A DNA stretch of 64,000 nt from contig JAXMAF010000029.1 of NCBI GenBank assembly GCA_046350555.1, forward strand, positions 1 to 64,000. Reading direction: 5' to 3'. This DNA comes from JAXMAF01 sp046350555 (lineage in GTDB: Bacteria; Planctomycetota; Phycisphaerae; Phycisphaerales; SM1A02). Shown one piece after another: positions 55,232 through 64,000 of the stretch (the first letter of the stretch is position 1; every line of letters starts with the position of its first letter). The position numbers and the translations under genes were made by a program. The notes beneath the pieces are model-generated. The model was not told the DNA's origin, made no database searches, and worked only from the letters and a program-made list of their open reading frames with translations.

Positions 55232-58079
55232 ATGAAGAAGCACAAGGCCGGCGCGTCAAGGTCGGCAAGTCCCAATCCCGAGGCCAAGTCCCCGAGGGCG
55301 AGTCTCAACACCGCGTCCAGCCGCGAAAACCAGGAGCCATCAGGGCGAATCGGGCGCGCTCCGCAAGGCGCTTGGGAATGGTCTACTCGTTCGGCAAGGG
55401 CGCCGAAGGACGCGGCGACTGGAAGGCTGCTCGGGGGCAAGGGCGGTCTCGCGGAGATGACGCGCATCACGGCCTGCCGGTGCCCGCGGGCTTCTGATCA
55501 CGACCGACGCGTGCGCACATAGCCTGCAAGGCGAACCGGCAGTGGCCGGCCGGGCTCCCAGGAGCAGGTCGAGGAGGGGTCTGCGCTTGCCACGGCGCGC
55601 CGAGAAGAAGCTCGGCGACGAGAACGACGCCCGTTGCTCGTTTCGGTGAGGTCAACGCGCCCGCTCCATGCCGAAGACGCATGATGGAGACGATCCTCAA
55701 CCTCCGGACTGAACGATCGCAGCGTGCAGGGCTGGCACAGCGAAGCCAGAATCCGCCTTCGCGTGGGACTCATATCTGTAACTTCATCCAGATGCAGCAC
55801 CGTGGTCGGTCTCTCGAAGGAGACGCTCGAGATGAAGCTGCACCAGGTCAAGCATCGGCTGGGAGTGCAGCGACACCGACATCCCCGCCGAGTCGCCTTG
55901 GCGGCCATGCCGCGACGAGTTCCAGGCCTTCTTCCGCGAGCAGACCGGCGGCGACTTTCCGCAGGATCCATGGACGCAGCTCGTCGGCGCCATCGACGCC
56001 GTCTTCGGTTCGTGGATGGCGGACAAGGCCGTGACGTACCAGCGCGTCGAGCGGATCGACAACTGCAGCGCACGGGCGTCAACCCCATGCAGCAGATGGT
56101 CTTCGGCAACTTCGGCGACGACAGCGGCACGGGCGTCTGCTTCACGCGCGACCCGAGCACCGAAGCCCAACGGTTCTACGGCGACCTGCTCATCAACGCC
56201 CAGGGCGAGGGCGTCGTCGCGGGCATCCGCACGCCGATGGCCCTACGCGGCTCGCCACGCGGATGCCCGAGGCTGGGACCAGGCTCAACGCCGTGCCGCG
56301 TCCTCCTCGAGACGCACTGGAGATCAGGACCTCGAGTTCCGATGAAGCCGGCGTGCGCTCTACATGCTCCGGTGCCGGACGGGCAGGCGCACGCCCACGG
56401 CCGCGTTCCGCATCGCGGTCGAGCATGCGACCAAGCCGCTCCTTTCCGGGGCGGGAGGCCAAGCGCGCATCGTGAAGGCGAGGCTCGCTTCCGCGCAGTA
56501 CGCGGCCGCGGCGCGGAAGCCGATCCTCGGCAAGGACGACGCGGTGCGCGCGTCACGCCCGAGGACATCGAGCGGCTCTTCTTCCCCGTCATCGATCTGG
56601 GATCGCCGCCTCCAGCTTGCGCGCGCGCTTGCCGGTGGAATCAACGCCGTTCCGGGAGCGGCGTGCGGACAGGTCGCCTTCTTCGCCCACGACGCCGAAG
56701 CGCGCGCCGCGAAGGGCGGAAGGTGATCTGGTGCAGGGGACGTCGCCGGAGGGCGATCGGAGGCATGCACGCGGCGGTCGGCATCCTGACCGCGACCGGG
56801 CAAGACGGGTCACGCCGCCGTGGTCGCGGCGGCTGGGGCAAGTGCTGCATCGTCGGCTGCGGCGGCATCGCCATCGACTACGAGCACGCCCGGCGAGCTC
56901 GTCGCGAACGGGCGGACGATCGCCGACGGCGGCTTCCTCACCTCGACGGCTCAGGGCATCGTCTACGAGGGCCGGATGGGCTCGTCCGGCCGAACTTCGA
57001 AGAATACGAGACGCTGATGTCGTGGGCCGATCGGCAGCACGGCGCATGTGCGCGCCCAACGCCGACACGCCGTACGACGCCGCCAACGGTGAGGATGGGC
57101 GCCCGAGGGCATCGGTCTCTGCCGGACCGAGCACATGTTCTTCGACACCGAGGAGCGCCGCCTCGCGATGCAGCGCATGATCGTCGCCGACACCGAGCAG
57201 GAGCGCGCGCGCGGCTCGCCGAACTCTGCCGTTCCAGCGAGCGACTTCATCGGCATCTTCGAGGCGATGGATGGACGTCCCGGTCACGATCCGGCTCATC
57301 GATCCGCCGTTGCACGAGTTCGTGCCGCACGACGAGCAAGAGCAGCGCGGCTCGCCGGTATCGGCGTGCCGTTCGAGAAGGTCCGCGACCGCGTCGAGGC
57401 CCTGCACGAGGCGAATCCGATGCTCGGCCACCGCGGCTGCCGACTCTGCGTGAGCCATCCGGAGATCCTCGAGATGCAGGTCCGGGCCATCATCGAGGCC
57501 GCGTGCAACTGCAAGAAGCGCCGCGTGCCGGTGATGCCGGAGATCATGATTCCGCTGACGATCGACCGGAAGGAGCTCAGGATGCTCGTCGCCCAGACCC
57601 GCCGGGTCGCCGACGCGGTGCTCGCCGAACAGGACGTGCGGCTCGCGTACCTCGTCGGCACGATGATCGAGACGCCGCGCGCCGCGCTGCTCGCCCAGGA
57701 ACTGGCGGAGGTGAGCGAGTTCTTCAGCTTCGGCACGAACGACCTGACCCAGATGACGATGGGGCTGTCGCGCGACGACGCCAGGCAGCTCCTGCCGATC
57801 TACGTCGACAAGGAGAAGGCCGCGATCTGCCGCCACGATCCATTCCAGTCCATCGACGTGGAGGGCGTCGCTTGCTGGTGAGCCTCGCCTGCCACAAGCG
57901 CGGAAGGCAACGCCGCCCACGGGTCCAAGGGCGGGACGAAGCGCTGAAGATCAAGCTCGGCGTCTGCGGCGAGCAGTGGCGATCCGCAGTCGATTCGCTT
58001 CTTCGACCGCGCCGTCGACTACGTGGGCTGCTCGCCGTTCCGGGTGCCGATTGCAAGATTGGTTGCGGGGCGAATCTGA
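55232..58079 (+). pseudogene. ppdK: Pyruvate, phosphate dikinase (PpdK), frame-broken
   Basis: The full family order is visible in changing plus-strand frames: VYSFGKGAEGRGDWKA and GGKGGLAEMTRI (N-terminal ATP grasp), MVFGNFGDDSGTGVCFTRDP, EGVVAGIRTPMA, EDIERLFFPVIDLG, INAVPGAACGQVAFFAHDAE, the phospho-His region GHAAVV, then LCRTEHMFFDTEERRLAMQR, the barrel with EIMIPLTIDRKELRMLV, SFGTNDLTQMTMGLSRDDA, and the catalytic Cys in KIKLGVCGE followed, after a shift, by GDPQSIRFFDRAVDYVGCSP. PpdK interconverts PEP and pyruvate with ATP and phosphate. The total length, about 2.85 kb, is close to the normal 2.7 kb, so only small indels have occurred. It ends at the TGA that begins repeat copy E. Confidence 0.85.
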
Positions 58080-58182
58080 TACGGATTCCGGTCGACCTCC
58101 ATGCGTTCGACCCAGGAGTACACAGAGGCGTCTCACGGCGGAGTGGGTTGGGTGCGGCGAGAATCAACTGGGACGCGTATGA
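58077..58182. repeat. Stop-associated inverted-end repeat, copy E
   Basis: About 106 bp, in the opposite orientation to copies A-D. It begins TGATACGGATTCCGGTCGAC, where the first TGA is the ppdK stop. It then has CTCCATGCGTTCGACCC, TCTCACGGCGGAGTGGGTTG and the distal end GAATCAACTGGGACGCGTATGA-like sequence. It lies between the convergent ppdK and MFS genes. Confidence 0.9.
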
Positions 58183-58212
58183 CCGGCGGCTCACGAGCCG
58201 ATCGCGGCCCCC

Positions 58213-59480
58213 TCACGGCAGCGTGGCGGCGCCCTTGCTCAGCACGCCCCGCCGCGACCGCGGCGAGGACGAGGAATCCCCAGCACGCCCGCGGCCGCCT
58301 CGGAGAGGAGCATGCCCGCTGCGGCAGGCGCGTGTAGGCGGCGGCGAGCACGAGTCCCATGTAGGTCGTCGGCGTGTTGGAGAGCGACGCAGGCGTTGTA
58401 CTTCGTCGCCGCGGCACCCTTGCCGATTGCATCGAGCACGAAGCCGGTGAACGCCGCGTACGCGAGTCCGGTCGTGAACGCGTAGGCGAGCGTGGCGATC
58501 ACGTAGATGGAGGGGACGAACAGGGTGGTCGCCAGCCAATCGCGGCGACGCCGGCCATGAGCAGGCCGACGGCGGCGTAGACGCAACGAGGACTGAAAGC
58601 GACCGCGAATCTCGCCGCCGACAAGGCAACCGATGGCCGAGACGAGCGTTGAGCACGCCGTTGACGGCGAGACCGTGTTCTCGCCGACGCCCGCACCAAC
58701 GACCACCTCGGCCTGGGCGAGCACGTTGGTGGCGGCGCCGGTGCCGATGGGCAGGATGCACAGGACCGCACTGGGGCGCGCGCGCGACGATCATCTGCCA
58801 GAAGTCGATCAGCACGCCGCATGCTGTGGAGCAGGCGCCGCGCGCCTCGGCGAGCGCCCTCGGGCACGAAAGCGCGCGCTGACCGCGACGAGGAAGAAGA
58901 CGCCGAGCACGCCCGACATCCACGGTCCGGGCAGATGGGTCGCCATCCAGGTCCCGCGCCCGCCGCCAGGTCGGTTCCGCCAAGGTTTCCGCCTGAAACC
59001 AGCCGCCGACCCGTCCGCGCTTGCTCGCTCGGCGTGGCGTGGGCCATGAGTCCCTCGACCGCCATGCCCAGGGAACGTCGACGCGAGGTTCGTGACGAAG
59101 ATCACGCCCTCGAGAAGGAAGGGTTCTCCTTCCGCAGCGGGATGGCAGCCATCGCGGTGACGCCGACGGCGCGACGCCCCACCGACGCGAGTGGCAACTC
59201 CTCGTGAGGGTCGTGTCGGCGATCGGCGCTGAAGGAACTTCCAGACGTGCGGCACCATGCCGCGGCGATCAGCAGCGCGCCCATCCTCGACCGACAGCCC
59301 AGTGCGTCGCTGGGAAGACCATCGCGACCGAGACGTAGCCGCCGACGGCCCCGAACGGCGCATGAGCAGCGTGTAGGCGAACGGATGCGGCGCGGTGGTG
59401 TTCGTGCAGGAGTCGCGGCGCCCTCTCCGAGAACCAGCTTCGGCCGCGGCTCGACAGTTCGATCGCCCGATGCGATCCGG
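58213..59480 (-). pseudogene. AmpG/PAT-like MFS transporter, frame-broken
   Basis: Pieces in several minus-strand frames make one transporter: APFGAVGGYVSVAMVFPATHW, MVPHVWKFL, GVTAMAAIPLRKENP, LLEGVIFVTNLAST, VEGLMAHATPSEQ, MSGVLGVFFLVAVSA, FVPSIYVIATLAYAFTTGLA, FTGFVLDAIGKGAAATKYNA, LSNTPTTYMGLVLAAAYTRL, and SKGAATLP at the stop (58213). IGKGAAATKYNA and the SNTP-TYMG turn point to the AmpG/PAT branch of the major facilitator superfamily, whose members carry muropeptides, acetyl-CoA or siderophores. The start is not defined and the 5' limit is approximate. Confidence 0.7.
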
Positions 59481-59658
59481 GTCGGTTCGCGCAGGTGCGC
59501 GCCCACGGTGAGCGGGCGCCCGATCGGCGGCGCGAAAGCGTCCGTGCCGCGCACAGTATCCGTTTTCGTGCGCCGCCGTCTGCGCCGACGAAGCGCATGC
59601 CCGCACCGCGGCCGCGGATCGCATCCTCGTCGCAGGCCCGCGGTCGATCGCCGTTACG

Positions 59659-60904
59659 ATGGCCGGCGCCCACCCGGACACCTTCCAAGCGGCGGCGGCT
59701 GCCTCGGCTGGGCCTGCTCGTCGGCATCCAGCGGGGGCGATCGATGCCCGCCTCGCCGGCCTGCGCACCTTCCCGATGATCACCGCTTCTCGGCGTGCTC
59801 TGCGCAGTGCTGGCGGCGTTCGGCGGCCTGGTCCTCGGCGGCGCATTCGTCGCCCTCGCCGCGATCGTGGTGATCGGAAACGTGATGGCGGCCCGGCGCG
59901 AGCAGTTGCACGAGGGCATCACCACCGAGATCGCCATCCTGGTGATGTTCGCGGTGGGGGCCGTCCTTCAGACGGGGCCGCGCGCGGTCGGCGTCGTCGT
60001 GGGTGGCGGCGTGGCCGTGCTGCTCTACGCCAAGCCGGTGCTGCAATCGCTCCACGCGCGCTTCGACGATCGCGACGTCCGCGCGATGATGCAGTTCGCG
60101 CTGGTCACGCTCGTCATCCTGCCGGTGCTGCCTGACCGCGCGTTCGGCCCGTTCGACGTGCTCAATCCGCGCGAGATCTGGCTCATGGTCGTGCTCGTGG
60201 TCGGCGTGAGCCTGGGCGGCTATGTCGCCCAGCGGCTCCTGGGCAGCCGCCCCGGCGCGGTGCTTGGCGGCCTGCTCGGCGGACTCATCTCGAGCACCGC
60301 GACGACGGTCGGCTTCGCCCGGCGCAGCCGGGGGGTCGTCGGCGCCGATCACGTCGGACTGCTCGTGATCCTCCTCGCCGGAGCCGTGACGTTCGCGCGC
60401 GTGACCGGCGAGGTCGTCGTCGCGGGCCCCGGCGTCTTCCCGAGGATGGTCGTTCCGCTGGTGGTCCTCGGCGTCGCGAGCGCGACGATGTGCGTCGCCG
60501 CCTGGCTCAAGGCGCGCCACCAGACGGCGTCGATCGCGAAGGCGGAGAATCCCGCCGAGCTCAAGTCCGCGCTGCTCTTCGCCGCCATCTACGCACTGGT
60601 GATCTTCTGCGCCGCGGCGGCCTCGCACCACTTCGGTCCGCGCAGCATGTACGTGGTCGCCCTGATCTCCGGCGCCACCGACATGGACGCGATCACGCTT
60701 TCGAGCACGCGACTCGCCGCGAACGGCCAGCTCGACGTGCCGACCGCGTGGCGCGCCATCGTGCTCGCGTCGATCGCCAACCTCGCCTTCAAGTCCTGCA
60801 CCGTCTGGATCCTCGGCAGCGCCCGCCTCGCCCGGCAGGTCACGATCGCCTTCGCGATCCAGGCCGCGGTGGGCCTGGCGATGGTCCTGGTGTGGCGGGG
60901 GTGA
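59659..60904 (+). CDS. MgtC/DUF4010 membrane protein, 5' end frame-broken
   Basis: From about 59795 to 60904 the frame is clean. It encodes a polytopic protein with around ten helices: VLAAFGGLVLGGAFVALAA, TEIAILVMFAVGAVLQT, then a DUF4010 domain with GGLLGGLISSTATTVGFARR, MYVVALISGATDMDAITLSS and LASIANLAFKSCTVWILGS. The N-terminal MgtC part begins near 59659 (MAGAHPDTFQAAAA) and must change frame to read LGLLVGIQR then LAGLRTFPMIT before joining the clean frame. MgtC/DUF4010 proteins are widespread and uncharacterised; a link to ion homeostasis is only by the MgtC name. The 5' damage marks the end of the frame-broken block. Confidence 0.82.
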
Positions 60905-61115
60905 TAGAGGATTGACACGCCCGCATGAATGCGATGAGGTGGTGGGCACGTGCCGACGTGGCATCGAGCGCACCAAAGGACGAACTCCGGTCATGATTCA
61001 CGCGTGAGCGTCCCTTCGCGACGCCGTTTGAGGGTGGTCCGTCACCGCGTGTGGCGGTGGGGGTCGCCATCCGCTGGATGGCATGAGTTCCTCGATGGAG
61101 AACATGGAGAGCACA

Positions 61116-63710
61116 ATGTCAAATCTCAGGAGTTTCGGCTCTTTCGCATGCGCGTGCGCCCCGGTGGGCGGCGCGCGCGCCGGTCGGCGCCGCGCGGTCG
61201 CGGCGTCGATCCTCGCGACGGTCGCGGCGGTTGGCTTCGCGGCCGCGCCGGCGGCGGCGGCGCCGCCGAACGACGACTGCTCGACGCCGACGATCATCGC
61301 GGGCGACGGGACGTTCAACTTCGACCTGACCGGCGCGACCACCGATCCCACCCAGGGAGGCCAGGCGTGCGGCGCCGCGGGAATCCTCAACGACGTCTGG
61401 TTCTGCTGGACGGCGCCGAGCACGGGACTCGTCACGATCAGCACGTGCGGACTCACGAACGTCGACACGCTCATCGCCTTCTATCCGATGGGCACGGCCG
61501 GCTGCGGCTGTCCGGTCGCCGGCCAGGATCCGCTCTGCTGCAACGACAACGCGTGCGGCAAGCAGAGCCAGCTCAGCTGCGAGACGGTCTGCTGCCAGAA
61601 GTACATGATTCGGATCGGCATGGCGCCGGGCGGCATCGTTGGATCGGGGCAGTTCAAGATCCAATCCGACAGCCCGCCGTGCCCCGACTTCCCGTGCGAC
61701 GGCGTCAGGCCCGTCGTGTGCGACGACTGCTGCGGCGGACGTCCGACCTTCACCGGCTTCCCCGGCCAGATCGCCATCGCGACGCAGCACCGCTACTCGG
61801 CGAACGAGCCGGTGGTGCGGGCGTTCGACCTGAGCGGCCCCGGACTCAACGCGCCGGGCACGCTTTCGACCCCTCCGGCGTATGACAACCCGGCATGGAC
61901 GCTCGCCAAGCTCGGAACGGTCTTCGGCATCACGCTGGACGACTCCGGCAACGTCTATGTCGCACAGAGCGCGGTCTTCTCTCCCGACGCCCTCGGCGCC
62001 GGCGGAGCGGGCGCGGTGTACAAGCTCGATTCCGCCACCGGCGCGGCGACCACGTTCGCCACGCTTCCCAACTCGGCGATCGTCGGCTGCGTGGGGACCG
62101 AGTGCTATCCGGGACTCGGCAACCTCTGCTTCGACTGCGGATCGCGCAACATCTACGTCACCGACTTCGAGGACGGCCGCATCTACCGGCTCGACCTCGC
62201 GGGCAACGTCCTGAGCACCTTCGATCACGCCACCGGCGCCATCACCGCGGGTGGTGCGCCGGAGCCCGGCGACGCCAACGGGTTCGCGCCCCTCGGCGAG
62301 CGCGTCTGGGCGGTGCAGGTGAACGGTGGCCGGCTCTACTACAGCCTGTGGGTCGAGGATTCCGCGCGGCCGAGCGCCGTGCAGGGCAACCAGATCTGGT
62401 CGATCGCGATCAACGGCGCCGGCCAGTTCGTCGGCGCGCCGCAGCTCGAGATCACGGTGCCGGCGTTCCCCAACGACGTCTGGTCGAGCCCCGTCGCCGA
62501 CATCACGTTCACCGAGAACTGCTGCATGACGATCGCCGAGCGCTCGATGAGCGGCGACACCTACTCCAGTGCGCACATCTCGCGCGTGCTCCAGTACTGC
62601 TTCGACGCCGCGACGGCCGGTTGGGCGCCTTCGAGCGCGACGTTCGCGGTCGGCACGGCCGGGCTGGACACCTCCGCGGCGGGTGGCGTCGATCTCGACT
62701 TCTCCACCGGCGGCCGCCTGTGGGCCACGGGCGACGCGGCCAGTTCGCCCGATGTGATCTACGGACTCCAGGGGCTGCCCGCGACGGGCGGCAACGACAC
62801 GAACAGCCTGCTCATCGACCTCGACGGCGAGGTGACGCAGCAGGACAAGACCCAGATCGGCGACGTCGAGCTGCCGTGTCCATCGGCGTGCGCGACGATC
62901 GACGAGTCGACGACGAAGTGCCAGTTGCTCAATGGCGTCGTGACCGGCAACGCGACGTGGACGTTCAGCCTGACGAACCACTCCGGCGTGCCCGTCCGCT
63001 ACGTGCTCTTCGCCGATTCGAACATCTCGCCCAACGTCGTCGTGCTGAACCCGACGCTGGCCAACGGCGCGTCGACGACCATCACGGTCACGATCTCGGG
63101 ACTCGATCCGACGGCGACGACGTACTGCACCGACCTGATCCTGGCGGACACGCAGTTCAACGAGTGCTGCACGATCCACTACTGCGTCGACCTGCCCGAC
63201 TGCGACTGCATGCTCGTGCAGCTCCAGAAGGTCGTCTGCGTGCCCGGCAGCGGCGGCGATGCGCAGGTCTCCTTCAACTACGTGCCGGTGGCGTTCAACG
63301 CCGAGTACATGTTCATCTCGCCTCCGCTGCCGCCGGATCCCAACAGCGGCATCACGATCTCGCCGTCGTTCATCGACATCTCGACGCCGGCGATGACCGT
63401 CGGCTTCGCGGGACCGATCACGATCGAGAACGCGGTGCCCGGAAGCGAGGTCTGCCTCACGGTCTCGATCCACGCGGCGAACCTGAGCGAGTGCTGCGCC
63501 GTCCAGTTGTGCTTCGACGCTCCGTTCTGCCAGGTCGACGCATGCCCGGGCGACCTCAACGGCGATGGACTCGTCGATGGCGCCGATCTCGGCCTGCTGC
63601 TCGCGGTCTGGGGCTCCGGCGGAGGCACGCCGGCCGACCTCAACCAGGACGGCCACGTCGATGGCGCCGACCTCGGTCTCCTGCTCGGCGCATGGGGCGG
63701 CTGTGGCTGA
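61116..63710 (+). CDS. Exported Cys-rich protein with C-terminal dockerin-like pair
   Basis: ATG 61116 is preceded by GGAGAG and starts a long signal peptide (Arg-rich, then ASILATVAAVGFAAAPAAAA). The 864-residue protein has a beta domain beginning NDDCSTPTIIAGDGTFNFDL with DVWFCWTAPSTGLVTIST. A larger middle region (about 220-590) may be a beta-propeller-like fold (GITLDDSGNVYVAQSAV, NIYVTDFEDGRIYRLDLAG, VWAVQVNGGRLYYSLWV). A Cys-rich region follows with repeated TTxCxDL/CC pairs (TTYCTDLILADTQFNECC). Two dockerin-like loops end it (LNGDGLVDGADLGL, LNQDGHVDGADLGL). ATGs at 61083-61104 are possible earlier starts. No catalytic residues are recognised. Confidence 0.88.
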   Translation: MSNLRSFGSFACACAPVGGARAGRRRAVAASILATVAAVGFAAAPAAAAPPNDDCSTPTIIAGDGTFNFDLTGATTDPTQGGQACGAAGILNDVWFCWTAPSTGLVTISTCGLTNVDTLIAFYPMGTAGCGCPVAGQDPLCCNDNACGKQSQLSCETVCCQKYMIRIGMAPGGIVGSGQFKIQSDSPPCPDFPCDGVRPVVCDDCCGGRPTFTGFPGQIAIATQHRYSANEPVVRAFDLSGPGLNAPGTLSTPPAYDNPAWTLAKLGTVFGITLDDSGNVYVAQSAVFSPDALGAGGAGAVYKLDSATGAATTFATLPNSAIVGCVGTECYPGLGNLCFDCGSRNIYVTDFEDGRIYRLDLAGNVLSTFDHATGAITAGGAPEPGDANGFAPLGERVWAVQVNGGRLYYSLWVEDSARPSAVQGNQIWSIAINGAGQFVGAPQLEITVPAFPNDVWSSPVADITFTENCCMTIAERSMSGDTYSSAHISRVLQYCFDAATAGWAPSSATFAVGTAGLDTSAAGGVDLDFSTGGRLWATGDAASSPDVIYGLQGLPATGGNDTNSLLIDLDGEVTQQDKTQIGDVELPCPSACATIDESTTKCQLLNGVVTGNATWTFSLTNHSGVPVRYVLFADSNISPNVVVLNPTLANGASTTITVTISGLDPTATTYCTDLILADTQFNECCTIHYCVDLPDCDCMLVQLQKVVCVPGSGGDAQVSFNYVPVAFNAEYMFISPPLPPDPNSGITISPSFIDISTPAMTVGFAGPITIENAVPGSEVCLTVSIHAANLSECCAVQLCFDAPFCQVDACPGDLNGDGLVDGADLGLLLAVWGSGGGTPADLNQDGHVDGADLGLLLGAWGGCG

Positions 63711-63769
63711 TCCGATGCGCACCGGAATCGACCGGGCGCGACGTGCGTGACGTTTGAAGTGTGCATGCG

Positions 63770-63806
63770 ACGGGGCCCCGCGAGGGGCCCCGTCGTCTTC
63801 TTCCTC
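63770..63806 (+). terminator. Intrinsic terminator after the dockerin gene at 61116
   Basis: A perfect 10-bp stem ACGGGGCCCC (63770-63779) / GGGGCCCCGT (63784-63793) with a GCGA loop, followed by the pyrimidine-rich CGTCTTCTTCCTC. It lies 60 bases past the stop. The stem also reads through on the other strand, so it may serve the convergent gene. Confidence 0.85.
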
Positions 63807-63812
63807 GCCGCG

Positions 63813-64000
63813 TCATCGCTCCAACTGCGTCAACTCCGCCGGCAGCCGCCGGACAAGGCCCTCCGCGACCCGGACGCGCAGGTGGCTCATGGGATCGATC
63901 TCGACGATGGTGCCGGCGATGCGTTCGCCTCCGCATCGCAGGGTGCGGCTCGTGCCGGTCAGGACGTCGCGGGCATGGAACTCCGATTCGAGCGACGCAT
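63813..64000 (-). CDS. BirA-like biotin ligase C-terminal domain (partial)
   Basis: The minus-strand frame runs from the window edge to TGA at 63815-63813. It encodes about 62 residues reading DVLTGTSRTLRCGGERIAGT, then IVEIDPMSHLRVRVAEG, LVRRLPAELTQLE. This matches the small C-terminal SH3-like domain of biotin-protein ligases (D-LxG-xV ... G-xxxGID-xG-L-V). The 5' part lies outside the window, so the call rests on about 60 residues. Confidence 0.65.
   Translation of the reverse strand, partial: ASLESEFHARDVLTGTSRTLRCGGERIAGTIVEIDPMSHLRVRVAEGLVRRLPAELTQLER

Noticed and set aside
1..64000. Prophage, integrative element or IS
   Set aside because: No integrase, transposase, phage structural gene, tRNA-flanked insertion or att-like duplication was seen. 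The dispersed repeats are small and non-coding.
1..64000. tRNA, rRNA or other large RNA gene
   Set aside because: No cloverleaf with the conserved T-loop and no rRNA-like stretch was noticed. A covariance-model scan would be needed to exclude small RNAs.

Overview
The window is GC-rich bacterial chromosome, most likely from a planctomycete of the class Phycisphaerae (possibly a metagenome-assembled contig). The main evidence is four exported Cys-rich proteins carrying paired dockerin-like calcium-loop repeats of the NGDG-xVDGADLGL-LAAWG type (2001-4508, 11542-13578, 14007-16463, 61116-63710), a PF07638-type ECF sigma factor, the high GC content, and many genes that lack a visible Shine-Dalgarno. 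No phage, plasmid, IS transposase, CRISPR array, tRNA or rRNA was seen.

Layout. 1-6217: a partial DUF1573 exported protein, a large dockerin/Cys-module protein with a clean terminator, an exported degenerate cyclophilin and elongation factor P. 6224-11368 (minus): a MacA-MacB(ATPase)-MacB(permease)-TolC-like tripartite efflux operon with overlapping start and stop codons. 11542-16463 (minus): a tandem pair of closely related dockerin proteins, each followed by a terminator. 17172-30150: housekeeping and small-function genes (LOG, FolC, subtilase, VanZ plus zinc ribbons, ParA, an exported protein divergent from a nitroreductase/deiodinase, an ECF sigma factor, HIT, NadC). 30349-37776: LeuS, an inverted array of CCGCGGAGG repeats, a NeuC-like epimerase, and a frame-broken nucleotidyltransferase/radical-SAM-like gene. 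37875-45152: two small membrane-anchored proteins, Der, a frame-broken DinB, a nucleotidyltransferase/HTH pair and a UbiA prenyltransferase. 45292-51832 (minus): an ATP/ADP-translocase-like transporter, a TgpA-type transglutaminase, a DUF58 protein, a lipoprotein and a DUF2007-like protein.

52.5-59.8 kb is a block in which every gene (a DUF2314 gene, an unknown gene, pabB, ppdK, an AmpG-like transporter, the 5' end of a MgtC/DUF4010 gene) is cut by many one-base frame changes while its protein motifs remain recognisable. The genes on both sides are intact. This points to a low-accuracy stretch of assembly more than to biological decay. The window ends with the last dockerin protein, its terminator, and the 3' end of a BirA-like gene.

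The most interesting signal is a family of five interspersed repeats of about 104-108 bp (one is 122 bp through an internal duplication) with imperfect terminal inverted repeats. Every copy ends on, or within a few bases of, the stop codon of a host gene, and in two copies the first three bases of the element are the stop codon. I know of no described family that matches it.
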